A stretch of DNA of 41,815 nt from CAYZEZ01 sp964477295 (lineage in GTDB: Bacteria > Bacteroidota > Bacteroidia > Bacteroidales > SM23-62): the NCBI GenBank assembly GCA_964477295.1, contig CAYZEZ010000005.1, positions 1 to 41,815 of the forward strand, read 5' to 3'. The notes under the pieces are model-generated. The model saw nothing but the letters and a program-made list of their open reading frames with translations, was not told where the DNA came from and ran no database searches. Below, in pieces: positions 1 through 7,754 of this stretch. The translations under genes and the position numbers were made by a program. Position 1 is the stretch's first letter. Each line of letters opens with the position of its first letter.

Positions 1-1128
1 ATGTTCGGTAACCTTTGCGTTCAGGTTGAGGCGTGTGGAGATTCGTTTGAATTCGGAATCCGTGACAATCCCTTTATGGTTATACGAATTACCCGACAGG
101 TAATAATTCACTTTGTCAGTTCCCCCTGAGAAAGATACCTGGTATTCATCCACCTCACCATACCTGTAAACCTCATCGGCCCAGTTGGTGGACCAGTTGA
201 TTGAGTCATAACTCGGGCTGCTGCTATCCGGGCTGTAAGGATACCTCCTGCTTGGGAAAAGAGTCCTTGTCGATCCGTCATTTTTCATGGCCTCATTGGC
301 ATACCTTGTCCAATCCCAGTTATCCAGCACATCTATATTTTTGGAAATGGTCTGGAACGAATGCGAATAGGAAAAATCCACTTTGGATTTACCTGCTTTA
401 CCGCTTTTTGTGGTCACCAGGATGACCCCGTTGGTAGCCCTTGCACCATAGATGGCGAGGGAGGAGGCATCCTTCAGGATATCGATCCGTTCAATATCGT
501 TCGGGTTTATGGAGCTTAATTCGCCTCCTGCAAAACCATCGATCACAATCAACGGATCGTTCCCGGAATTAATGGAGTGGACACCCCTGATCCTGATCCT
601 GACCGCTCCACCCGGTGCTCCGGATGCCTGGGTCACTTCAACGCCGGCCGACCGGCCCTGGAGGAGCAGGTCGGAGCGTGTAATGGGCATGCCTTCAATG
701 TCTTCCGGGTTGATCACTGACACACTACCGGTAAGATCCACTTTTTTCACTGTTCCGTAACCGGTAACCACGATTTCTTCCAGCTGTAAAATATCCTCCG
801 TGAGGGTTACATTGATCTCAACCCGGTCGCCCACTGTAATTTCCTGTGGGATGTACCCGACAAAGGAAAAGACCAGGATATCTTCCGGAGAAGCTTCAAT
901 GGAAAACTGTCCGTCCAGGTTGGTTACCACCCCTGTGGTCGTACCCTTGATAACTACATTGGCTCCCGGCAGGGGTGTATTATCCGATCCGGATATTACC
1001 GTGCCGGTTACCTGGGCAAAAGCCGTCTGGCCGATACAGATGGCCCATAACATTAACAGGCCACAGAGAATGCATGTTCTGAAGGTCCTGAAGTGTGCAT
1101 CAGAACCACGTGTAATGTTCTTTTTCAT
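1..1128 (-). CDS. SusC/RagA-type TonB-linked outer membrane receptor, 3' part outside window
   Basis: This is the first 376 codons of a SusC-family TonB-dependent transporter, which imports oligosaccharides across the outer membrane with a SusD partner. The start is the ATG at 1128 (MKKNITRG), followed by a signal peptide ending near residue 38 (AFA-Q). Residues about 39-125 form a carboxypeptidase-regulatory-like domain (TGTVISGSDNTPLPGANVVI). Residues about 128-240 form the plug, with the family signature EEIVVTGYGTVKK and the run VIDGFAGGELSSINPNDIER. The beginning of the barrel follows, and the frame is still open at base 1. A SusD gene would be expected just beyond the left edge. The gene has its own copy of the locus-specific promoter element about 70 bp upstream. 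The family call is very secure; the substrate cannot be read from this fragment. Confidence 0.96.
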   Translation of the reverse strand, partial: MKKNITRGSDAHFRTFRTCILCGLLMLWAICIGQTAFAQVTGTVISGSDNTPLPGANVVIKGTTTGVVTNLDGQFSIEASPEDILVFSFVGYIPQEITVGDRVEINVTLTEDILQLEEIVVTGYGTVKKVDLTGSVSVINPEDIEGMPITRSDLLLQGRSAGVEVTQASGAPGGAVRIRIRGVHSINSGNDPLIVIDGFAGGELSSINPNDIERIDILKDASSLAIYGARATNGVILVTTKSGKAGKSKVDFSYSHSFQTISKNIDVLDNWDWTRYANEAMKNDGSTRTLFPSRRYPYSPDSSSPSYDSINWSTNWADEVYRYGEVDEYQVSFSGGTDKVNYYLSGNSYNHKGIVTDSEFKRISTRLNLNAKVTEH

Positions 1129-1169
1129 AGTTAGGTTATAGTTTTGAGGATTTATTCCAGTTTGAGTAT

Positions 1170-1213
1170 TAAAAGTACGAAACGGATGTACTTTTCTATC
1201 CTGTTTTATCCTG
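1170..1213 (-). promoter_or_regulatory. PUL-type promoter upstream of susC (CAGG repeat plus -7 box)
   Basis: On the minus strand the sequence CAGGATAAAACAGGAT (1213-1198) is followed by 20 bp and then TACTTTTA (1177-1170), close to the Bacteroidetes -7 consensus TAnnTTTG. The start codon lies 42 bp further on. The same arrangement recurs at five other promoters in this window. No -33 TTTG box is seen; the second CAGGA word occupies its place. Confidence 0.65.
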
Positions 1214-1278
1214 TTGGAATTTATCTGCGAAATCCCCGGTTTATGACTTGTCCTGATGCCGGAACCAAACAGAATCAA

Positions 1279-2544
1279 TCAATTCTTTATGAACCTGGTC
1301 GTCTTGTGAATGCCATTATTGGCGGTAACACGAACCAGGTACAGGCCCGCGGGCAGATTGCTGACATTGATTGAATGATCATGAATGTGCTGGTAAGTTC
1401 CTGCCAGATGGCCAAGTATGTTGTAAATCTGTATCCTGGTAATTGGCTTATTGTTGTCAAAGAAAAGCATATCTCCGGCCGGATTGGGATAAACGGCCAG
1501 GGAAGGGATTGTCTTTTCAAGGTTCCCCGTCACCGGACCGGCCAGCCTGAACATGGCATAACCCTCGGCATCTGTGCAGGCGCAGATTTCCTGCCACCAG
1601 TAGAGAATATGTTCGCGTTCGGCCATTTCGTCGGCGTCATTGACAGCCATGGCTACGGTGATCCTTTTCCCGGTCCCGGGAATGAATTCATAAATCCCTC
1701 CGTTTCCGTTCAGGGCTGTCCAGGTCCAGAACACTTCGATCTCCCAGCCTGTTCCGTTGTCTTTTTCAGCCCAGGCAAACTGACACCCGGTCAGGTCCCT
1801 GTAAGGCCACAGTACATCCCATTCGGTCATGCCATAGGTCAGGGTATATTTTTGCTCCCAGGTTCGGGCTTCCGGCTGCCACCACGGATTAAAAGTACTT
1901 CTTTTTTCCGGATCGTCAGAAACCAGGATAATCACCTCCACCCCGTCTTTAAGCCAGTTGTCTTCCGCAGAGGTATTTATTATATCATCGGTAAAGTTAA
2001 AATACATGTACAGCCCGCCTGTATCCCAGACCGATTTGAAAAATACGCTGAGGTCTTCCGGTGACGGTGCAGGCAACCAGTCAGCATGTACTTCAATATT
2101 CACTCGATCAAACCGGGTCCAGTCATTGAATGAGGTATCGATAACCGGCTTGCTGAATTTCTCCACGTTTACTATATCAATGGTGGGATAGAGCAGTTTA
2201 ACCCACAGGGAGTAAACCCTTTGATCCCCGTTTTCTGCCGTTACGGTGACCAGCATTCCTGTTTTAAGGACAACTGTGTCAGCCAGTGCATTCCCGAGGG
2301 AGTCGGTAATTACAATTGTTGCGGAATCATGAACAACAATATTATTATACAGTATCCCGACCGTCGCTTCAATATCATAAACCAAAACCCAGTTGTAATA
2401 ATCATTTACTCCTCCCAGTTCGCACCTGTAAATACTGTTATCCGGTGAAAGGCTATCGGCACTGCTTTTAAAGTCCTGTGCAGATAACATGATATTAATT
2501 CCAGCAGAAATAAACAGGAAGACAATTAAATTCAGTTTTTTCAT
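1279..2544 (-). CDS. Secreted CBM9-like protein with T9SS sorting domain
   Basis: A 421-residue exported protein with no recognised catalytic domain. It has a signal peptide (about 1-22, MKKLNLIVFLF to LSAQ), an Ig-like segment around 60-118, a domain resembling CBM9 / DOMON-like sugar-binding beta-sandwiches around 125-335 (VIDTSFNDWT, GLYMYFNFTDD, DGVEVIILVSDDP), and a T9SS type A sorting domain at about 345-421 (VYPNPAGDMLFF, LPAGLYLVRV). The Ig-CBM9-CTD part is clearly homologous to the C-terminal half of the larger upstream neighbour, so the pair arose by duplication. It lies 127 bp downstream of that gene, beyond a terminator, and before susC on the same strand. Its position suggests a cell-surface glycan-binding role, which is inference. 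No CAGG promoter element is seen directly upstream. Confidence 0.85.
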   Translation of the reverse strand: MKKLNLIVFLFISAGINIMLSAQDFKSSADSLSPDNSIYRCELGGVNDYYNWVLVYDIEATVGILYNNIVVHDSATIVITDSLGNALADTVVLKTGMLVTVTAENGDQRVYSLWVKLLYPTIDIVNVEKFSKPVIDTSFNDWTRFDRVNIEVHADWLPAPSPEDLSVFFKSVWDTGGLYMYFNFTDDIINTSAEDNWLKDGVEVIILVSDDPEKRSTFNPWWQPEARTWEQKYTLTYGMTEWDVLWPYRDLTGCQFAWAEKDNGTGWEIEVFWTWTALNGNGGIYEFIPGTGKRITVAMAVNDADEMAEREHILYWWQEICACTDAEGYAMFRLAGPVTGNLEKTIPSLAVYPNPAGDMLFFDNNKPITRIQIYNILGHLAGTYQHIHDHSINVSNLPAGLYLVRVTANNGIHKTTRFIKN

Positions 2545-2552
2545 TTATGGAT

Positions 2553-2607
2553 AAAAAATCAGGCGGGAAGCCATGGCCTTGTGAACAAGACATCAGGCTT
2601 TCCGCCT
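2553..2607 (-). terminator. Intrinsic terminator after the 904-residue surface protein gene
   Basis: On the minus strand AGGCGGAAAGCC (2607-2596) pairs with GGCTTCCCGCCT (2572-2561), leaving a loop of 23 nt, and is followed by GATTTTTTAT. This is a GC-rich stem with a run of six T. It sits between the two CBM9 protein genes, so the shorter one may depend on read-through or on a promoter I did not recognise. Confidence 0.7.
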
Positions 2608-2671
2608 AACCAAAGAAAGGGTAATCTACATTAACTTTATCGAGGCACTAAAACACTACTACTTATCGTTT

Positions 2672-5386
2672 TTACTTCTTCATAAACCTTGCAGTAGCCG
2701 TACCGCCTTCCCTGGTCTCAACAGAGATCAGGTATACACCGCTGACAAGATTTTCCACGTTGATTGAATTACCCCGAATGTCGATGTAATTCCGGACCGT
2801 CTGTCCGAGAACATTGCTGATCTGTGCATTTACAATAGTTTTCTCGCCTGTGAAGAACAATGTATTCTCAACAGGGTTCGGGTAAATGCTCAGTCCGGTC
2901 TTCTCGACTTCGTCAATATTTGTTCCTGTGACCAGTTTCATAATTGCATATTCCGATGCATCCTGGTTTGTACCGGCTACTTGCCACCAGAACAGGGAGT
3001 GCTGACGTACGGGTTCCTCGTCCGAATCATTGACCATCATTTCGACGCTGATCTTCTGGTCAGGACCGGGAACGAAGGTGTATAATCCGCCGTTGCCGTT
3101 CAGGGCAGTCCAGGTCCAGAATACCTCTATCTCCCATCCTTTTCCGTCGTCCCTGTCATACCAGGCAAAATCACAACCTGTCATATCCCTGTTGGGCCAC
3201 TGTGCATCCATCTGGGTCATACCATAGGTAAGGGTATATTTCTGTTCCCATGTACGTTCTTCAGGCAACCACCATGCATTGTATGCAGCACGTTTTCCGG
3301 GATCGTCGGTAACCAGTATGGCTATTTCAATACCGTCACGCTCCCATACATCTGCAGCGGCATAGTTAATGATATCATCCTGGAAATTAACGTACATGTA
3401 CAGGCCATCGTCATCCCAGACAGTTTTAAAGTATACGGACAGATCATCCGGACCGGATGGATCCGGAATATCTTCATCGCCGTCGGATCCGGGCACATCC
3501 ACAGGTGTTGCAGTGAAATCGGTCCAGTCGTCGAAGAACTCATCGATCACCGGTTTGTTTGTAGCATCGACCTTGACGATATTGAGGGTTGGCCATGGAG
3601 CAGGTACAACCTGGATGATATAGGTCTTGGAATGCCCGTCTTCGGAAGTTACTATGACCTTCATGTCGGAAACTACTTCCACATCATCTCCGACCTCAGT
3701 TTCTTCACTATCCGTAACGATAAAGGTAGCCGAGTCGTGTACAGAGATGTTTTCCTTGAGCGTTCCCACCTTGACTCCTTCGAAAATACCCAGCAGGGAA
3801 TCGTTGGAAGCAGAAATATCTCCGAGCCCGAACCAGCTGATATCCTTGTCACTACTCAATACATAGAGGAAGATCTCGTAGAGGTTGATCACACCGTTTT
3901 CTGCCTGTACACCGAGGTACATCCCGTTGGTCACATCGTCTCCGTCAGCCACGACTCCCAGGGTATCGTTCAGGACCATTGCGGTTGCCCCTGCCGAAAC
4001 GGTTGCCCCGTCGGCCATCATTTTGGCCGTTACCCCGGTGAGCGGGAAGATATCCAGGATGGTTTTGCCTTCAATGTAGCCGTATGAAGTTTCCAGGAGT
4101 TCGTTGACGTCGCTGACCGCAGTGGCTGTTCCGGTAACTACGATATTATCGAAATTAGCCGGGTCGTTGATCGATCCGACACCGAGCATACCCTGTGCTC
4201 CTAACAATACGGAGTCTTTAGTCAGGATCTCGACATCATCCATATAGCACGTAACAACATTACCTGCACGCACTATTTTGAAGGTATGCCAATCATTGTC
4301 TGTAAACAGGCTGTCGGGGCAGAATACCAGGTCTTCACGGATACCGTCTTTCACACTGGTCAACTTGGTAGAGTTTGTTTTATTGTACAACCAGAGCACG
4401 TTGTAGTCATATTCTGACTCCATCCCGAATACCAGGGCTGCATCCCAGTTGGCATCCGTATTTTCCGCCTCCGGTTTGAACACGTCGGCTTTCAGGGTGA
4501 AATCGCCGTATGTGGCAAGGGGGTTGTAGGCTATATTGGACAGGTGGTAAGGATACAGCCACCACTGCCAGTCAGTATTGCCGGGGGCCAGTCTTGGTGC
4601 CGATATGGACTGGAGGTAAAGGACAGTGTCCGTCCCGACGGTATCAACGATGACCTTACCGGGATTTATGGCACTGTAAGTGGTATACTTGCCCCAGGTG
4701 GCATCGTCGGCAAACTGAATGGGAGGTACCCATGCCATGATCTCCTTGAACCAGACGCTGTCGTTAAGTGTCCCGACACCGAGTTTCCCACCGGCTGCCA
4801 GTGAGGCATCCTCAACCGATACAACCGGGTTGTCGTCAAAGAAAGCAGACAGTTTTTCACCAATGCGCAGAACCCTGACGTCATGCCAGTCGTTGTTCCC
4901 TGTGGTCTGCTCGAGGAATGTTTTATACGAAATGTCGCCTACCTGGGCCCTGACACCGTTGGTAACCGTATAAAAACAGGAGGATTTATCGCGCCACAAA
5001 CAAAACATGTTGTAGTTGTACTCGTCTGAATAGTCAAAAATCAGACAGACATCAAAATAACCGGTCGTCGTGCTGTCGGGCATTTTCAACTTAGTTCTGA
5101 GCTCAAAATCCCCGTCAAAATTTTCTCCGGCCACGGCCAGTTCGGCACAATGATATGCGTAGTTCCACCACTGCCAGTCGTCGTTCCCTGGATCCAGGCG
5201 GGGAGTCATACCGGCTGCCGTGGCAAGTGTATCACCATAAGCATACCAGTGTGCTGCATCCACCGGAGTATAGTTGGCCCACACTCCGAAGACCGGATCC
5301 GGACCGAGGTCCTGGGCAGTCAGGTTTACTGAAAATCCCAGTAAGGAAACCAGGATCAAGAGAGAAAGAAAGTTCAGTTTCTTCAT
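2672..5386 (-). CDS. Large secreted multidomain sugar-binding protein with T9SS sorting domain
   Basis: A 904-residue surface protein. After a signal peptide (1-25, ending LTAQ) come two concanavalin-like/LamG- or DUF1080-like sandwiches (about 26-222 and 223-419), each with a GDF(E/T)L strand and an N(D)NDWH(D/T) motif. Two Ig-like segments follow (about 430-595), then a CBM9-like domain (about 598-817) and a T9SS sorting domain (about 828-904, IYPNPVENTLFF, GVYLISVETREG). The ATG at 5386 was chosen over a TTG nine bases upstream because it directly begins MKKLNF, a normal signal peptide start. No catalytic motif is evident, so a glycan-binding surface protein is the best guess. A 3-keto-glycoside hydrolase activity in the DUF1080-like parts cannot be excluded. 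It is the first gene of the leftward susC block and is preceded by a CAGG-type promoter. Confidence 0.85.
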   Translation of the reverse strand: MKKLNFLSLLILVSLLGFSVNLTAQDLGPDPVFGVWANYTPVDAAHWYAYGDTLATAAGMTPRLDPGNDDWQWWNYAYHCAELAVAGENFDGDFELRTKLKMPDSTTTGYFDVCLIFDYSDEYNYNMFCLWRDKSSCFYTVTNGVRAQVGDISYKTFLEQTTGNNDWHDVRVLRIGEKLSAFFDDNPVVSVEDASLAAGGKLGVGTLNDSVWFKEIMAWVPPIQFADDATWGKYTTYSAINPGKVIVDTVGTDTVLYLQSISAPRLAPGNTDWQWWLYPYHLSNIAYNPLATYGDFTLKADVFKPEAENTDANWDAALVFGMESEYDYNVLWLYNKTNSTKLTSVKDGIREDLVFCPDSLFTDNDWHTFKIVRAGNVVTCYMDDVEILTKDSVLLGAQGMLGVGSINDPANFDNIVVTGTATAVSDVNELLETSYGYIEGKTILDIFPLTGVTAKMMADGATVSAGATAMVLNDTLGVVADGDDVTNGMYLGVQAENGVINLYEIFLYVLSSDKDISWFGLGDISASNDSLLGIFEGVKVGTLKENISVHDSATFIVTDSEETEVGDDVEVVSDMKVIVTSEDGHSKTYIIQVVPAPWPTLNIVKVDATNKPVIDEFFDDWTDFTATPVDVPGSDGDEDIPDPSGPDDLSVYFKTVWDDDGLYMYVNFQDDIINYAAADVWERDGIEIAILVTDDPGKRAAYNAWWLPEERTWEQKYTLTYGMTQMDAQWPNRDMTGCDFAWYDRDDGKGWEIEVFWTWTALNGNGGLYTFVPGPDQKISVEMMVNDSDEEPVRQHSLFWWQVAGTNQDASEYAIMKLVTGTNIDEVEKTGLSIYPNPVENTLFFTGEKTIVNAQISNVLGQTVRNYIDIRGNSINVENLVSGVYLISVETREGGTATARFMKK

Positions 5387-5431
5387 AATATACAATTTTG
5401 GTTAATAGATGGATAGAAAATTCATTATAGC

Positions 5432-5476
5432 CAAAAATAGTCCTGTAAAAATATTTTTCTGTCCTGTTTTATCCTG
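5432..5476 (-). promoter_or_regulatory. PUL-type promoter for the leftward block
   Basis: Minus strand: CAGGATAAAACAGGAC (5476-5461), then 21 bp, then TATTTTTG (5439-5432), an exact match to TAnnTTTG. The start codon at 5386 is 45 bp beyond the box. This is the best-formed of the six copies. An additional single ACAGGAC lies immediately upstream of the -7 box. Confidence 0.7.
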
Positions 5477-5543
5477 TATGGCAAAGAGGGATTTTTTTAT
5501 ACCCTAATAAATTTTCAATATTGTTCAGGATAAAACAGGACAG
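5459..5543. repeat. Perfect 18-bp inverted repeat spanning the divergent promoter region
   Basis: The 18 bases at 5459-5476 (CTGTCCTGTTTTATCCTG) are the exact reverse complement of 5526-5543, with 49 bp between the arms. Each arm is one copy of the CAGG double repeat, serving the leftward gene (start 5386) and the rightward gene (start 5584) respectively. The two operons therefore appear to be controlled symmetrically by the same factor. Confidence 0.85.
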
Positions 5544-5569
5544 TCTGTATGGTGACCTCACTATTTTTA
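5526..5569 (+). promoter_or_regulatory. PUL-type promoter for the DUF362-oxidoreductase-GH88 block
   Basis: CAGGATAAAACAGGAC (5526-5541), 20 bp, then TATTTTTA (5562-5569), one base from TAnnTTTG. The ATG at 5584 lies only 14 bp beyond the box, which implies a leader of roughly 9 nt. The box also shows that an in-frame TTG at 5521 cannot be the start, since it would precede the promoter. Confidence 0.65.
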
Positions 5570-5583
5570 TAAAAAAATATATT

Positions 5584-7713
5584 ATGAAACGGATAAGAAA
5601 CCTGTTTAGCAAAAAATCTGTCGTTATATTCTACTTGTCGGGGATTCTGGCCTTCATCTGGTTCCTGGTTCGGGTTATACCAAAACCTTACAGGGCGACC
5701 TATCCCTGCCAGCGTGCCGCTTTCCCGCTGGCCACGGGATTTATTTTTCACATCACCGGATTGATCGTCGGTTCGCTTCTGTATAAAAAAGGTATTCGGA
5801 TTGTAAAGCAAAAAAGGTTAACCGGTATCCTGCTGATTATCCCGGCTGTGATCATTGCCGTGTTTGCAGGTATGGGTACCGGCATAAACGGTTTAATGGC
5901 GGGTTGGAATGAAGGGCAATACATCGAAATGGCCAACCAGCCTGTCGGTATTGCTAAAGGAGTTATCCCGGGAAGGGTGATCTGGGCCTGGGACCCGGAC
6001 GCTGTAAACGAGGAATGTCCCAATACGTGGCTCGAGTACGATAACTGGTGGATGGAAAAGAATACAGACAGGACCAGGGTGCATGCCATGCTGGAATCTT
6101 CCCTATGCCTGTTAACGGGATCTGATCAGGCTTCGGATTCCTGGGATAAGATATTCAGGTATTATAACAACGCTAACGGGAAAGGGAATGTGCCTTACCA
6201 GGAAGGTGAAAAAGTCTGCATCAAATCCAATTTTGTTTCCTGTGATGCCACCAACATGGACGGGCACAACAAAAAAGAAAACCTGAACATGATCGATGCT
6301 TCCCCTCAGGTCATGTGGTCAGTGCTCAACCAGCTGGTGAATGTGTGCGGTATTCCCCAACCGGACATCTGCATCGGCGATCCTAGTGCCTATTTCCCGA
6401 ATCAGTATTATGACCTGCTAAAAACCGATTTTCCCAATGTAGTGTATATCTCGCTGATGGGAGGGGCAGAGGGAAGGACCCAGGTGATCTCATCGGCAGA
6501 GGAAGTGTTGCAGTTCAGCGATGGTTCGGGAGGGGATTACCTGCCTGTACAGTTTACCGAAGCCGATTATATGATCAATATTTCCGTTACCAAGCATCAC
6601 GGGTCGGCAGGATTTACACAGATTGCCAAGAACCATTACGGGTCAAACATGCGGAATACAGCCGAACATATGCATTCATCCCTGGTGAATGTATCCAAGG
6701 GAGAAGGCAAATACAGGCATTTTGTCGACTTGCTGGGGCATAAGGACCTGGGGGGGAAGACGATCCTGAATATCGGTGATTTCCTGTGGAGCGGGCACGA
6801 TGCCTGGACAACCCCCGTAAAATACAATGCGGCCCCATTCCTTGGCGATTATCCTTCATCTCTCCTGGTTTCTATTGATCCTCTGGCCGTTGAATCGGTG
6901 GGTATGGATTTCGTGCAGACTCAGACCTGGAGTGATAAACTGGCAACCTCGAGAGGGGTGGATGATTACCTGTACCAGGCAGCCGATTCGACCTTCTGGC
7001 CTGATGGGATACAATACGATCCCGAGAACGACGGTACCCTGCTGGAGAGCCTCGGTGTGTTCGAGCACTGGAACAACGATGAAGATAAACAGTATTCGGG
7101 TAACCTGGGTATGCCGGGAGGGATCGAACTGGTCATGGCTGTCCTGAACAAGGGCATCGTATCCCCCACGGATTTTTCCGCCGAATATGATGAAGGCACA
7201 GGAACAATTACTTTGTCCTGGACAGACCTGTCTGAAGGGGAAGAAGCCTATGTTATTGAACGATCTGATGACGGCGGGAGCAATTACTCGGCTCTCATAC
7301 AGACAGGGCCTGATGAAACGACCTATGTGGATGATGGTGTCGAGCCAGGTATTAACTATTATTATCGTATAAAAACATCTGCCGGAGGGGTATCCACCCT
7401 GGCGGCATCGGTAACTGTGCTGGCCGCATCAACCACCGGGAACAGACAGTTCCGGGAAGAGAAATTCACGGTTAACCTCTTCCCGAACCCGGCATCAGAT
7501 ATTGTTTACATCAGTACCCCTCCTGGTGAAACCGTTACGGGTATTCGTTTTTTGGATATGGATGGGAAGTTGAACCTTCAGGCGGAACTGAACGTTGAAC
7601 ATGAAAATGGACTGTATTCATACGATTGCAGCAAATTACTTCCCGGCAACTATCTTATCCGGGTTGATACGGAAAACTTTACATGGACGGGTCGCATTGT
7701 TATTGTAAAATAG
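5584..7713 (+). CDS. DUF362-domain protein with N-terminal membrane helices, FnIII and T9SS sorting domain
   Basis: A 709-residue protein of unusual layout. Three hydrophobic helices (about 12-33, 45-66, 80-100) enclose the short motif YPCQRAAFP. A DUF362-like domain follows (about 195-470; KVCIKSNFV, CIGDPSAYFP, ADYMINISVTKHHGSAGFTQIAKNHYGS), then an FnIII domain (about 525-610) and a T9SS-like sorting domain (about 630-709, NLFPNPASDIVYI). DUF362 proteins are of poorly known function; some carry ferredoxin domains, but none is seen here. The start ATG at 5584 follows the promoter box. It heads a three-gene block with an oxidoreductase 41 bp downstream. Membrane anchoring at one end and a surface-export signal at the other are hard to reconcile. 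Confidence 0.82.
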   Translation: MKRIRNLFSKKSVVIFYLSGILAFIWFLVRVIPKPYRATYPCQRAAFPLATGFIFHITGLIVGSLLYKKGIRIVKQKRLTGILLIIPAVIIAVFAGMGTGINGLMAGWNEGQYIEMANQPVGIAKGVIPGRVIWAWDPDAVNEECPNTWLEYDNWWMEKNTDRTRVHAMLESSLCLLTGSDQASDSWDKIFRYYNNANGKGNVPYQEGEKVCIKSNFVSCDATNMDGHNKKENLNMIDASPQVMWSVLNQLVNVCGIPQPDICIGDPSAYFPNQYYDLLKTDFPNVVYISLMGGAEGRTQVISSAEEVLQFSDGSGGDYLPVQFTEADYMINISVTKHHGSAGFTQIAKNHYGSNMRNTAEHMHSSLVNVSKGEGKYRHFVDLLGHKDLGGKTILNIGDFLWSGHDAWTTPVKYNAAPFLGDYPSSLLVSIDPLAVESVGMDFVQTQTWSDKLATSRGVDDYLYQAADSTFWPDGIQYDPENDGTLLESLGVFEHWNNDEDKQYSGNLGMPGGIELVMAVLNKGIVSPTDFSAEYDEGTGTITLSWTDLSEGEEAYVIERSDDGGSNYSALIQTGPDETTYVDDGVEPGINYYYRIKTSAGGVSTLAASVTVLAASTTGNRQFREEKFTVNLFPNPASDIVYISTPPGETVTGIRFLDMDGKLNLQAELNVEHENGLYSYDCSKLLPGNYLIRVDTENFTWTGRIVIVK

Positions 7714-7754
7714 CCTTAAATAAACGGGCAGATATATCTATAAAACAGAACATC

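Noticed and set aside
1375..2064. A 229-codon open frame on the plus strand opposite the CBM9 protein gene
   Set aside because: It lies within the coding region of a well-supported secreted protein, has no export signal, domain or promoter, and its composition is that of an antisense shadow.
5521..5583. An upstream TTG start for the DUF362 gene
   Set aside because: The extension would cover the CAGG element and the -7 box, so it would start before the expected transcript.
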